Origin: Vibrio sp. STUT-A11
GTDB taxonomy: Bacteria; Pseudomonadota; Gammaproteobacteria; Enterobacterales; Vibrionaceae
DNA length: 64,000 nt
NCBI RefSeq assembly: GCF_026000435.1
Contig: NZ_AP026763.1
Location: forward strand, 682,001-746,000
Direction of reading: 5' to 3'
Part shown: one piece after another, positions 1-8,150 of the stretch
Layout of the letters: every line of letters begins with the position of its first letter
Position numbering within the stretch: the stretch's first letter is position 1
Notes under the pieces: generated by a model
The model's database searches: none
The model's input: only the letters and a program-made list of their open reading frames with translations
Told to the model about the DNA's origin: nothing
Made by a program: the position numbers and the translations under genes

Positions 1-1
1 A

Positions 2-1102
2 GGCTTAGCTGATAACGACAAGCGTCAAGGCGCACTTCGTCTTCCAAACCTGTCTAAACTTGGTTTGGCGATGGCACATAAAGAATCAACGGGTCGTTTT
101 GCTCCTGGTCTGGACGCAGAGGCGGAAATCATCGGTGCTTATGGTCACGCTGCTGAGCTTTCTTCTGGTAAAGATACGCCTTCCGGGCACTGGGAAATTG
201 CAGGTGTACCAGTTCTGTTTGACTGGGGTTACTTTACGGACAAAACCAACAGCTTCCCTGAAGAGTTGACAAATCGCATTCTTGAGCGTGCTGGCTTAGA
301 TGGCTACTTAGGTAACTGCCATGCTTCAGGCACACAAGTACTGGATGATTTGGGTGAAGAGCACATGAAGACCGGTCTGCCAATCTTCTACACATCTGCA
401 GACTCTGTATTCCAAATCGCCTGTCACGAAGAGACATTTGGCCTGGATCGTCTGTTAGAGCTTTGCCAAATCGCTCGTGAAGAGCTAGAAGATTACAACA
501 TTGGCCGTGTCATTGCGCGTCCATTTATTGGCCCGGGTAAAGGTCAATTTGAACGCACAGGTAACCGTCGTGATCTATCTGTTGAGCCACCATCAGCAAC
601 CGTTCTACAGAAGCTAGTAGAAGAGAAGCAAGGTGATGTGGTTTCTATCGGCAAGATTGCAGACATCTACGCAAACTGCGGTATCACTAAGAAAGTAAAA
701 GCAACGGGTATCCCTGCGTTGTTCGAAGCGACACTCGAGCAAATCAAAGAAGCGGGTGATAACACTATCGTATTCACAAACTTTGTTGATTTCGACTCGG
801 CATACGGCCACCGCCGTGATGTGGCGGGTTACGCTGCGGCACTTGAGTATTTTGATGGTCGCATCAACGAAGTACTAGAGCTGATGGGTGAAGATGATGT
901 GCTTATCCTGACTGCCGACCACGGCTGTGATCCAACATGGCCAGGTACTGATCATACTCGTGAACACATTCCAGTACTGGTTTACGGTCAAAAGGTGCCA
1001 GCTGGCTCTCTTGGTTGCCGTGACACGTTCGCAGATATCGGCCAAACGTTGGCAAGCTACTTCGGTACATCACCAATGGATTACGGTAAGAACTTCCTAT
1101 AA
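2..1102 (+). CDS. deoB: phosphopentomutase (5' partial)
   Basis: Phosphopentomutase interconverts (deoxy)ribose 1-phosphate and 5-phosphate in cytoplasmic nucleoside catabolism. The reading frame is open from base 2, so the N-terminus lies outside the window; 366 residues are visible. The metal-binding C-terminal motif of the alkaline-phosphatase superfamily is present (TADHGCDP and DHTREHIPVLVYG near the end), as is FTNFVDFD. The product of DeoB feeds or drains the DeoD reaction encoded directly downstream, so the two form the distal part of a deo operon. The gap to deoD is 102 bp and holds a hairpin. Codon usage matches the neighbours. Identification is secure; only the start is missing. 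Confidence 0.97.
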   Translation, partial: GLADNDKRQGALRLPNLSKLGLAMAHKESTGRFAPGLDAEAEIIGAYGHAAELSSGKDTPSGHWEIAGVPVLFDWGYFTDKTNSFPEELTNRILERAGLDGYLGNCHASGTQVLDDLGEEHMKTGLPIFYTSADSVFQIACHEETFGLDRLLELCQIAREELEDYNIGRVIARPFIGPGKGQFERTGNRRDLSVEPPSATVLQKLVEEKQGDVVSIGKIADIYANCGITKKVKATGIPALFEATLEQIKEAGDNTIVFTNFVDFDSAYGHRRDVAGYAAALEYFDGRINEVLELMGEDDVLILTADHGCDPTWPGTDHTREHIPVLVYGQKVPAGSLGCRDTFADIGQTLASYFGTSPMDYGKNFL

Positions 1103-1115
1103 TTAGGAGTTTGAA

Positions 1116-1141
1116 AACTGGGAGCTTAACGCTCCTAGTTT
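1116..1141 (+). terminator. hairpin between deoB and deoD
   Basis: AACTGGGAGC and GCTCCTAGTT form a 10-bp stem (one G-U pair) around the loop TTAAC, followed by only a short TTTTA stretch. It may be a partial terminator or an mRNA-stabilising/processing hairpin inside the deo operon rather than a full stop, since deoD follows in the same direction. Confidence 0.45.
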
Positions 1142-1204
1142 TATGTTTGCAGCATAAAAATGTTGCGTGTCGGAAAACGCTAGAGAAAGGTTAAGGAGAA
1201 AAAA

Positions 1205-1924
1205 ATGGCAACTCCACATATCAATGCTGAAATGGGTGCATTCGCAGACGTAGTACTGATGCCGGGTGACCCGCTACGTGCAAAATACATTGCAGAAACC
1301 TTCCTTGAAGACGTCGTTCAAGTGTGTGACGTTCGTAATATGTTCGGTTATACAGGCACATACAAAGGTCGCAAAATCTCTGTAATGGGCCACGGTATGG
1401 GCATCCCATCATGTTCGATCTACGCAACGGAACTTATCAAAGACTTCGGTGTGAAAAAGATTATCCGCGTTGGCAGTTGCGGTGCGGTGAATGAATACAT
1501 CAAAGTACGTGATGTTGTGATCGGTATGGGCGCGTGTACGGATTCAAAAGTAAACCGCATCCGTTTTAAAGGTCATGACTTCGCTGCCATTGCTGACTAC
1601 AAAATGGTTCGTGCAGCAGAAGACGCAGCAAAAGCACGCGGCATTGATGTGAAAGTGGGTAACCTATTCTCAGCAGAACTTTTCTACACGCCAGATCCAG
1701 AAATGTTCGATGTAATGGACAAGTACGGCATCGTTGGGGTTGAAATGGAAGCGGCCGGCATTTACGGCGTAGCAGCAGAATACGGCGCAAAAGCGCTAAC
1801 GATTTGTACGGTTTCAGACCACATCAAAACCGGCGAACAAACGACATCTGATGAACGTCAAACCACGTTCAACGACATGATGCTGATTGCACTGGATTCG
1901 GTATTGCTAGGTGATAAAGAGTAA
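1205..1924 (+). CDS. deoD: purine nucleoside phosphorylase DeoD-type
   Basis: Hexameric purine nucleoside phosphorylase, which splits purine (deoxy)nucleosides with phosphate to base and (deoxy)ribose 1-phosphate. The 239-residue length is typical of the low-molecular-mass bacterial DeoD family. Visible family features are the N-terminal MPGDPLRAKYIAE phosphate-binding segment, GHGMGIPSCSIYATELI, and the VEMEAAG purine/ribose-binding stretch near residue 180. The start ATG is preceded by AAGGAG at suitable spacing. It follows deoB in the same direction. The last gene of the deo operon; a hairpin terminator lies at 2085-2116. Confidence 0.97.
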   Translation: MATPHINAEMGAFADVVLMPGDPLRAKYIAETFLEDVVQVCDVRNMFGYTGTYKGRKISVMGHGMGIPSCSIYATELIKDFGVKKIIRVGSCGAVNEYIKVRDVVIGMGACTDSKVNRIRFKGHDFAAIADYKMVRAAEDAAKARGIDVKVGNLFSAELFYTPDPEMFDVMDKYGIVGVEMEAAGIYGVAAEYGAKALTICTVSDHIKTGEQTTSDERQTTFNDMMLIALDSVLLGDKE

Positions 1925-1937
1925 TTTTACTCACATT

Positions 1938-2070
1938 TGTTATTCCAGCGAGCCATAGCGAGACTAAGAATCTAATAGCAGCGCGCTGAGAAGTTCTGGG
2001 TATCGTTGCAGCAACAGCGTGCCTGGTGAGTAGATCCTGAATCACGCTCCTTCGTCGCTGTTCAGGAAGA
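1938..2070 (-). repeat. intergenic repeat, copy 1 (inverted)
   Basis: Read on the minus strand, this stretch contains TCCTGAACAGCGACGAAGGA, then GTGATTCAGGATCTA, a diverged middle of about 45 bp, then CAGCGCGCTG, TATTAGATTC, TAGTCTCGCT and GGAATA. Nearly the same blocks occur in the same order on the plus strand at 3927-4052. Inside each copy TCCTGAA and TTCAGGA are inverted, so the unit can fold. It is a mobile-like intergenic repeat with conserved ends and a variable core; no coding capacity was seen. Confidence 0.7.
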
Positions 2071-2084
2071 CGAGGTAGGTGAGA

Positions 2085-2116
2085 AATGCCGTTCGCGACG
2101 AGCGGCATTGATTTTT
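2085..2116 (+). terminator. deoD intrinsic terminator
   Basis: AATGCCGTTCG and CGAGCGGCATT make an 11-bp stem with a three-base loop (CGA), followed by GATTTTT. It sits between the convergent deoD and smp genes and can end deo transcription. Confidence 0.65.
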
Positions 2117-2148
2117 ATATCAGAAATGTGTGTAAAGGAAACGTCACC

Positions 2149-2754
2149 TTACTTAGTGAGCAGAAGGTTTTCTGCCTTCTTTCTGCGAATGGGTTGCCTG
2201 CGCAAAATCATAATGAACAGTACGCCACAGACAAAACTCATCAGAACCATCATGTACATGTAGCGATCACTTTTACGATAGTGGTGGTCAGAAATTGCGG
2301 TCACACGACCTGTTTCGAACGTCACGCGGACAAAGCCGACAACCGAACCGTCAGCAATGACAGGTTCAACCAGTTGTTGGCGACCAATAGAAGCGGTTGC
2401 TAATGGGGTATCTAAACCCATTACTTCTCGTACTGATAACGCATCTTCACTAGAAGCCAGACGCACACCTCGTGCATCATAAATGGTCGCATCAAATACC
2501 AGACGATCTTGTGCGAGCTGATTAGACAACTGCAATAATCGCTCCTGATCATTGTTCATAATCATTTCACTGGCAGACAAAGATGCCTGTGAGATCAAAA
2601 CCTTGGTGAGTGTCTCAAGCTGATGCGCTTGAATTCTCTCGTTACCCTTACTGATTACCACACTGTTTTTGATCGTGAAAAATAACATCACACACAGTAG
2701 TATTAGCGCCAGAATTCGCAGGGCATTCCTTACTGAAAACAAGGATTCACTCAT
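2149..2754 (-). CDS. AhpA/YtjB (Smp) family membrane protein
   Basis: A 201-residue inner-membrane protein of the family called Smp or YtjB in E. coli, named after its place beside serB, and AhpA-like in other annotations. Two hydrophobic segments are visible, residues about 11-29 and 166-184, with a roughly 135-residue loop between them that is predicted periplasmic and contains IYDARGVRLASSE, a sensor-like stretch. The C-terminal tail is strongly basic. It is divergent from serB, the same arrangement as in enterobacteria. The molecular role is not established; a link to haemolysin or surface phenotypes is only family annotation. The start ATG has an AAAGAG ribosome site. Confidence 0.85.
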   Translation of the reverse strand: MSESLFSVRNALRILALILLCVMLFFTIKNSVVISKGNERIQAHQLETLTKVLISQASLSASEMIMNNDQERLLQLSNQLAQDRLVFDATIYDARGVRLASSEDALSVREVMGLDTPLATASIGRQQLVEPVIADGSVVGFVRVTFETGRVTAISDHHYRKSDRYMYMMVLMSFVCGVLFIMILRRQPIRRKKAENLLLTK

Positions 2755-2845
2755 GCTCTTTACTCATCCATTTAAAATAAAACAAAGACTTGCCTTTTTA
2801 GTTTGTTGAGGTAACGTTTTAGCAAAGTCATCAAGGATTATATAC

Positions 2846-3826
2846 ATGGACGCGTCAAAAAGCTTGCCTATAAGAAAACATACGACACTTTTAAATCGAT
2901 TGCCCGAAACTCGCTTTGCTTCGCAATTGGATAGAGCCAAAGCGAATTGGATTGTTTTTTCTACTTACCTTTCACCGCGTCATTTTGAAGACATTGACTT
3001 TTTTACTGGTTTTTACAACCCGGTCTTAGAAACATGGAAAGTGGGCCAGTACGAAGTCGCATTGATGTCAGGCGAACTTACGCCTCAGCACGAAACCATT
3101 TTAAAAAGCCTTAACATAGATTATGCGTCACTAAATGAAGTACCTGACTTGTCAACCACAGGGCTTATTGTGTTTGATATGGACTCGACAGCCATTCAAA
3201 TTGAGTGCATTGATGAGATCGCGAAATTAGCCGGAGTTGGCGAAGAAGTCGCTGAAGTTACTGAACGTGCGATGCAAGGTGAACTGGATTTTGAACAGAG
3301 CCTTCGTCAACGAGTCGGTAAACTAAAAGGTGCTGATGAGTCGATTCTGGAACAAGTCCGCTCACAGCTGCCATTCATGCAAGATTTTGAAGCACTGATT
3401 GCGACAATGAAAGCGCTAGGCTGGAAAACCGCGATTGCTTCTGGTGGTTTCGACTACTTCTCTGACTATATCAAAGAAAAAGTAGATTTAGATTTCGCTC
3501 GCTCGAACAAACTGGAAATCATCAACGGAAAAATGACGGGTAAAGTGCTTGGTGATGTCGTCAACGCGCAAGTGAAGTCAGACATCTTGGTTGAATTGGC
3601 GGATGAGTACGAAATCGAGCAACATAATACGGTTGCGGTCGGTGACGGCGCGAATGACTTGGTGATGATGTCTGCAGCAGGTCTTGGTATTGCTTACCAC
3701 GCAAAATCTAAAGTACAGGCGCAAGCTCAAGCGAATATTCGCTACACTGGGTTAGGCGGCGTTCTTTGCATCTTGTCTGGGGCGCTGGTTAAACAACAGA
3801 AAATTAGCTGGAAGTCCAAGCCGTAG
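2846..3826 (+). CDS. serB: phosphoserine phosphatase
   Basis: Catalyses the last step of serine synthesis, hydrolysis of O-phosphoserine, in the cytoplasm. HAD-family motifs are all visible: the nucleophile loop DMDST (residues 111-115), SGGF (199-202), and the metal-binding GDGANDL (266-272). The first roughly 100 residues form the regulatory/substrate domain typical of the long proteobacterial SerB; total length 326 is normal for Vibrio. The ATG at 2846 follows AAGGA with 8 bases spacing. Transcribed alone, divergently from smp; a hairpin at 4070-4091 lies downstream after a repeat element. Confidence 0.97.
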   Translation: MDASKSLPIRKHTTLLNRLPETRFASQLDRAKANWIVFSTYLSPRHFEDIDFFTGFYNPVLETWKVGQYEVALMSGELTPQHETILKSLNIDYASLNEVPDLSTTGLIVFDMDSTAIQIECIDEIAKLAGVGEEVAEVTERAMQGELDFEQSLRQRVGKLKGADESILEQVRSQLPFMQDFEALIATMKALGWKTAIASGGFDYFSDYIKEKVDLDFARSNKLEIINGKMTGKVLGDVVNAQVKSDILVELADEYEIEQHNTVAVGDGANDLVMMSAAGLGIAYHAKSKVQAQAQANIRYTGLGGVLCILSGALVKQQKISWKSKP

Positions 3827-3926
3827 AAATTCATCCAGATTGAACTGTGCCGGTCATTCTTAACAGCGCCTCAAAGGGCAAGTGCCGTTCGTTTAGCAGC
3901 TAACGGTATGTTTAAACCTCCAGTCA

Positions 3927-4052
3927 TCCTGAACAACGACGAAGGAGTGTGATTCAGGATCTAATTTCCTTGCACTTTATGGCAGAAATTATTTCATTAA
4001 CTGCTTAGCGCGCTGATATTAGATTCCTAGTCTCGCTGGAATGACACGGATA
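3927..4052 (+). repeat. intergenic repeat, copy 2
   Basis: Plus-strand copy of the element at 1938-2070. Conserved blocks are TCCTGAACAACGACGAAGGA, GTGATTCAGGATCTA, TTAGCGCGCTG, TATTAGATTC, CTAGTCTCGCTGGAATGAC. The core of about 50 bp differs from copy 1. Together the two copies bracket smp-serB in opposite orientation. The element lies downstream of serB and does not interrupt a gene. Confidence 0.7.
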
Positions 4053-4069
4053 AATTCGTTAAGCTATTA

Positions 4070-4091
4070 ACACCGCCGAACAAGGCGGTGT
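4070..4091. terminator. terminator between serB and the PilZ gene
   Basis: ACACCGCC and GGCGGTGT form a perfect 8-bp stem around GAACAA, followed on the plus strand by ATTTTATT. It lies between convergent genes and overlaps the 3' end of the PilZ gene closely, so it may serve both strands. Confidence 0.65.
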
Positions 4092-4094
4092 ATT

Positions 4095-6443
4095 TTATTC
4101 GGTGAGTTCTAGCCTTACCAGTACTTCTTCCGTGATATCTTCAAACTCACTGTACCCGATAAGTGAAGTGAGCTCCTTTTCTAGTTTACTTGCCTGATGG
4201 ACACTAAACTGAGTCAACTCACCTAAATCTCTTTGTAGTAGAGAGGTCATAGGCTCAAAAATGGGCGCGGTAGAGAGGCGAAGGACATAGAAATCGCCCA
4301 TCATGCGCGCTTTTTTTATAAACTGAATTCGTTCTTTTAGGTTACTAAAATCCTGATGTAGCTTGGATTCAATACCTGTCACCATGTTACCAATTTTTGC
4401 TACGCTGAGGTAAATGTCCTCGTGTTTCTCCTGCGCGCCCTCTACACGCTTGATTAGATCTGCGATCAGAGTGCTCGTGCGGCCTTTAAATATAGGCTCC
4501 AGCGATAGCTTTTGGCTATGACCTATCTGAGCAAAAATCTCAACATATTTAGGCAAGGGGTGGTTTACACCAATAACGGGTGTGTTAAATGCACCCGTTG
4601 ACGTTTTACTAATGAAAATAGGGGAACTTAAGCTTCTGGAAAGCAGCACACTATGTAATCTCTCTAGTAGCTTATGGCTTGGTAGCACATCTTCCTGTTG
4701 AAGCAGCTTGTTTTTATTATGTTCGATGACTTTATTGAGAAACGCGATCACACGGCGTGCTGTGCTGTTTTGACCGATAACCAATTGAACTCTATGACCA
4801 TCTGGGCTGACTCGTACGACGCGGTAAGGCACTGCGGATAACGGCAAGTTACCGTCGTACAACTGTAATTCATGAAAGTTAATGGTGACCTCTTGCCCAG
4901 TACGTAAAGTGGCAGGGTTTTCTAGCCGAATTCCGAGTCCTCGCTTCGAAATGTCAACACTGTGTCCCGTACTACTTAATTGTCCCGTTATTAACGCTAA
5001 TGGCGTTTTAAATCGATAACGAGGCTCTTTGCGTCGAGATTGAGCATCAAAATAAATGCCTTTTGGGTTGCCCGTTATTCGTCGCGGATGCCGAAACGCA
5101 TTTAAGGTGTTTGAAGGTACACGAGGCTTTTCTGTTAACAGATAGTCTTGTCCTGATTTCTCATCCGAGATTTCTTGCAAAATCCCCACGTGAGTGAGTA
5201 ATTGCGATGTTTGTGCTAACTCCGATGAAAAAGAGGCGAGCTCTTCTTTTTCCTGTTCGGACAGCTCAAAGATAGATACTCGAAACACTCGCCAGCTGTT
5301 TCGTTTTGCCCCTAAATGCCAGAACAATTGGCGCTGTTCTCTGCTTGCTTCAGGTCTCAGCATCGAATAGAAATACGTTTTGTTGTCGTGCTCGTGCGTA
5401 AATGAATAGAGAACGTTGGTCGTACCTCTTACTCCGGGTGTAATCAGCGAGGTCATTCTTTCTTTATGGAACAGGGAGCCAAAAACTTGTTGGTTACGTT
5501 CATCGTGCCAGTATTGCCATAGCTTTTGGTTATTCGGTGTCAGCATGGCAAGTTTTAGCTCACTGCCTTGAAAGAACAGTGGTAAGTTGCTGGTGTGCTT
5601 CAAAGCCAAATGCTCATAACCGCGAGTACGAGCCCGAATGACTTTATCCTGATTGTCATGACGTGTACGTTTCGCGTCACTGTTTAGCACTTCATCAATC
5701 ACTCTGTCGATAATATTGGTTTCAGTGAGCAGCGTGGTTCTCAGATAGCGAATTGCATCATTTTCGTAGCAATCTTCGACAGCCAAAATCCGATAAGTCA
5801 GGGGCTTTTCAATACCGGCTAATTGAGATTGACTGGCAAAATCAGTAAACGTAACCTCAATGATTTCGCCAAGGTTGTATTTAAATGCGCTGGGTACTTT
5901 GAATTTAGCGCCAGAGCAGGAAAGATCGATGCTCAAGCCGTGGAGGAGCTGGCCTTTTGATCGGTGTATCTCAACTTGCGACTGGACTTTTAAACGCTTT
6001 TCTTGCCGTTTTAAGTTAAAGCCTAATTGAACGGGCGCGGCCAAAAATGGGTTTTTACTCTCTGATAGAGATGGATGATTTTCTTCGGCTGAATATTTTC
6101 CCATCACACGAAAATTGTTCCGGGTGCTAATAAGCGTTTCCCAGACCCCTTCGGTATAGCCGCCATACTTTCTGATGCTTTTGTGATAGGCATTAAAGGC
6201 AACATCATCTAACCAGTGTGGAATACCATCGAAAATGTACTTTCTGCATTCCCCGTTAACACGACCACGCAGATCAATGCTTTTTTTGCATGGTGCCATC
6301 AATCGGTTTAATTCTATCTTGACCAGGATTTTGGCCGAAGGCGGCGCTTCCTCGGTTAGTTGACCAAGGACAATATCAAAGTCTACAGAACCATAGACCG
6401 GGATGAGCCGTTCCGCGAGCGAGAGAATTTCAGATTGCAGCAT
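4095..6443 (-). CDS. two-domain PilZ (c-di-GMP receptor-like) protein
   Basis: A 782-residue soluble protein with two PilZ-type signatures. The first has RQEKR near residue 146 and DLSCSG at 173-178; the second has RRKEPRYR at 470-477 and DISKRG at 497-502. Both carry the RxxxR and DxSxxG elements used by PilZ domains to bind cyclic di-GMP, so it is probably a c-di-GMP effector. No transmembrane segment, GGDEF or EAL domain is apparent; the C-terminal 230 residues are not recognised. By gene order (between serB and radA) it appears to match the V. cholerae PilZ gene called plzC, recalled from memory. Divergent from radA with 122 bp between. The output (motility, biofilm) cannot be read from sequence. 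Confidence 0.85.
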   Translation of the reverse strand: MLQSEILSLAERLIPVYGSVDFDIVLGQLTEEAPPSAKILVKIELNRLMAPCKKSIDLRGRVNGECRKYIFDGIPHWLDDVAFNAYHKSIRKYGGYTEGVWETLISTRNNFRVMGKYSAEENHPSLSESKNPFLAAPVQLGFNLKRQEKRLKVQSQVEIHRSKGQLLHGLSIDLSCSGAKFKVPSAFKYNLGEIIEVTFTDFASQSQLAGIEKPLTYRILAVEDCYENDAIRYLRTTLLTETNIIDRVIDEVLNSDAKRTRHDNQDKVIRARTRGYEHLALKHTSNLPLFFQGSELKLAMLTPNNQKLWQYWHDERNQQVFGSLFHKERMTSLITPGVRGTTNVLYSFTHEHDNKTYFYSMLRPEASREQRQLFWHLGAKRNSWRVFRVSIFELSEQEKEELASFSSELAQTSQLLTHVGILQEISDEKSGQDYLLTEKPRVPSNTLNAFRHPRRITGNPKGIYFDAQSRRKEPRYRFKTPLALITGQLSSTGHSVDISKRGLGIRLENPATLRTGQEVTINFHELQLYDGNLPLSAVPYRVVRVSPDGHRVQLVIGQNSTARRVIAFLNKVIEHNKNKLLQQEDVLPSHKLLERLHSVLLSRSLSSPIFISKTSTGAFNTPVIGVNHPLPKYVEIFAQIGHSQKLSLEPIFKGRTSTLIADLIKRVEGAQEKHEDIYLSVAKIGNMVTGIESKLHQDFSNLKERIQFIKKARMMGDFYVLRLSTAPIFEPMTSLLQRDLGELTQFSVHQASKLEKELTSLIGYSEFEDITEEVLVRLELTE

Positions 6444-6565
6444 TATTTCTGTTAAAGTATGTCGTTATTTGAATTGTATCGGCTAAGCACAGTAAAACTT
6501 GAGTAACTCCATATCAGGTTTGAGTGGGCAGTGGTTGGGCACATTTGTTGAAGAATTGAGGCATC

Positions 6566-7945
6566 ATGGCGAAAGCAAAACGAGCATATGTTTGTAATGA
6601 TTGCGGCGCAGACTTTCCGCGTTGGCAAGGACAATGTAATGCGTGTGGGTCGTGGAACACGATAACTGAAGTACGCATCGCAGCATCGCCAACGGTGGCT
6701 CGCAATGAGCGTTTGTCCGGCTACGCTGGCTCTGCTACTGAGGCTCAGGTTCAAACGCTGTCAGAAATCGACTTACAAGAAGTGCCGCGTTTTACCAGTG
6801 GTTTTAAAGAGCTAGACCGTGTACTCGGTGGCGGTGTGGTTCCCGGCGCTGCAATATTGATTGGTGGTAACCCTGGTGCAGGCAAGTCGACACTACTTTT
6901 GCAAACTATGTGTGTGCTATCAGGGCAAATGCCGACGTTATATGTGACGGGGGAAGAATCGCTGCAACAGGTGGCGATGCGAGCTTCTCGTCTCGGTTTG
7001 CCAAAAGAACACCTGAAGATGTTATCCGAAACAAACGTGGATAAGATCTGTCAAATTGCTGAAAAAGAGCAACCTCGCATTATGGTGATTGACTCGATTC
7101 AGGTGATGCACGTTTCTGATGTTCAGTCATCGCCAGGCAGTGTCGCGCAGGTTCGTGAATCCGCAACCGCGCTGACGAGGTACGCAAAACAGAACAATGT
7201 TGCGGTATTTATCGTGGGTCACGTAACGAAAGATGGTACGCTTGCTGGCCCGAAAGTCCTTGAACACATCATTGACTGTTCAGTTTTGCTTGATGGTGGC
7301 ACAGATAGCCGGTTCCGTACGTTGCGCAGCCACAAAAACCGTTTTGGCGCAGTGAATGAACTTGGTGTATTTGCGATGACAGGCCAGGGGCTCAAAGAAG
7401 TCAGCAACCCATCGGCGATTTTCCTTTCCCGTGGTGAAGAAGAGACGTCAGGTTCTTCGGTTATGGTGGTGTGGGAAGGGACTCGTCCTCTACTGGTCGA
7501 GATACAAGCCCTGGTTGATTACTCACAGCTAGCCAACCCACGCCGAGTTGCAGTGGGTCTGGAGCAAAACCGCCTGTCTTTACTATTAGCTGTGCTGCAT
7601 AAACACGGCGGATTACAAATGGCGGACCAAGACGTGTTTGTTAATGTCGTCGGTGGTGTGAAAGTGACCGAGACCAGCGCCGATCTTGCGTTAGTTATGG
7701 CGTTACTTTCGAGCTTTCGTGATCGTGCTCTGCCCAAAGATGTGGTTATCTTTGGTGAGGTTGGCTTAGCGGGTGAAATTCGTCCTGTGCCGAGCGGGCA
7801 GGAGCGATTAAATGAAGCGTTTAAGCACGGCTTTAAAAAAGCCATTGTTCCGGCTGCGAATATGCCCAAAGGCGGTATTTCGGGCATGCAAATACACGGG
7901 GTTAAGAAGTTATCAGAGGCAATCGAAGCATTTGATGAGTTATAG
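6566..7945 (+). CDS. radA: DNA repair protein RadA
   Basis: RadA (Sms) is a RecA-like hexameric helicase that promotes branch migration during recombinational repair and transformation. The 459 residues show the order expected: a four-cysteine zinc finger (C10, C13, C24, C27), Walker A GGNPGAGKST (100-109), Walker B around MVIDSIQ (173-179), the RadA-specific KNRFG motif (257-261), and a C-terminal Lon-protease-like domain without protease function (GEVGLAGEIRPV). ATG is preceded by GAGG. A short hairpin (AACGCT/AGCGTT, 7946-7963) directly follows the stop but lacks a T tract. Confidence 0.98.
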   Translation: MAKAKRAYVCNDCGADFPRWQGQCNACGSWNTITEVRIAASPTVARNERLSGYAGSATEAQVQTLSEIDLQEVPRFTSGFKELDRVLGGGVVPGAAILIGGNPGAGKSTLLLQTMCVLSGQMPTLYVTGEESLQQVAMRASRLGLPKEHLKMLSETNVDKICQIAEKEQPRIMVIDSIQVMHVSDVQSSPGSVAQVRESATALTRYAKQNNVAVFIVGHVTKDGTLAGPKVLEHIIDCSVLLDGGTDSRFRTLRSHKNRFGAVNELGVFAMTGQGLKEVSNPSAIFLSRGEEETSGSSVMVVWEGTRPLLVEIQALVDYSQLANPRRVAVGLEQNRLSLLLAVLHKHGGLQMADQDVFVNVVGGVKVTETSADLALVMALLSSFRDRALPKDVVIFGEVGLAGEIRPVPSGQERLNEAFKHGFKKAIVPAANMPKGGISGMQIHGVKKLSEAIEAFDEL

Positions 7946-8104
7946 AACGCTAAAATAAGCGTTACAAATATGTAAAATCCATTTTCAAAAACAGTCAATA
8001 AAGCACATAAATCGTAATATTTGGCTATCCTTTGAGGATGGAAAATTTACGTTAAAAATATTTTTCGTCCATCTGCACGCAAGGGTATCAGTCTTGACAG
8101 ATTG

Positions 8105-8113
8105 TGTTATACT
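8105..8113 (+). promoter_or_regulatory. candidate extended -10 promoter of second EF-G gene
   Basis: TGTTATACT is an extended -10 (TGnTATACT) followed by a GC-rich discriminator CTGCGCGC, as seen in growth-rate-controlled promoters. The upstream TTGACA at 8094-8099 is only 8 bases away and cannot be its -35 element; no good -35 is seen at 17 bp. Confidence 0.45.
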
Positions 8114-8150
8114 CTGCGCGCAATTTATACCTTATAAACAGAGTAAGACA

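Noticed and set aside
2086..2403. 105-codon plus-strand ORF over the deoD terminator and smp
   Set aside because: Antisense to smp and starts inside a terminator hairpin.
8094..8099. TTGACA as -35 of the EF-G 2 promoter
   Set aside because: Only 8 bp from the TATACT hexamer and no other -10 at 16-18 bp.
8094..8150. Upstream ATG for the second EF-G gene adding 19 residues
   Set aside because: The extra residues are not family-like and the extended -10 promoter lies downstream of that ATG.
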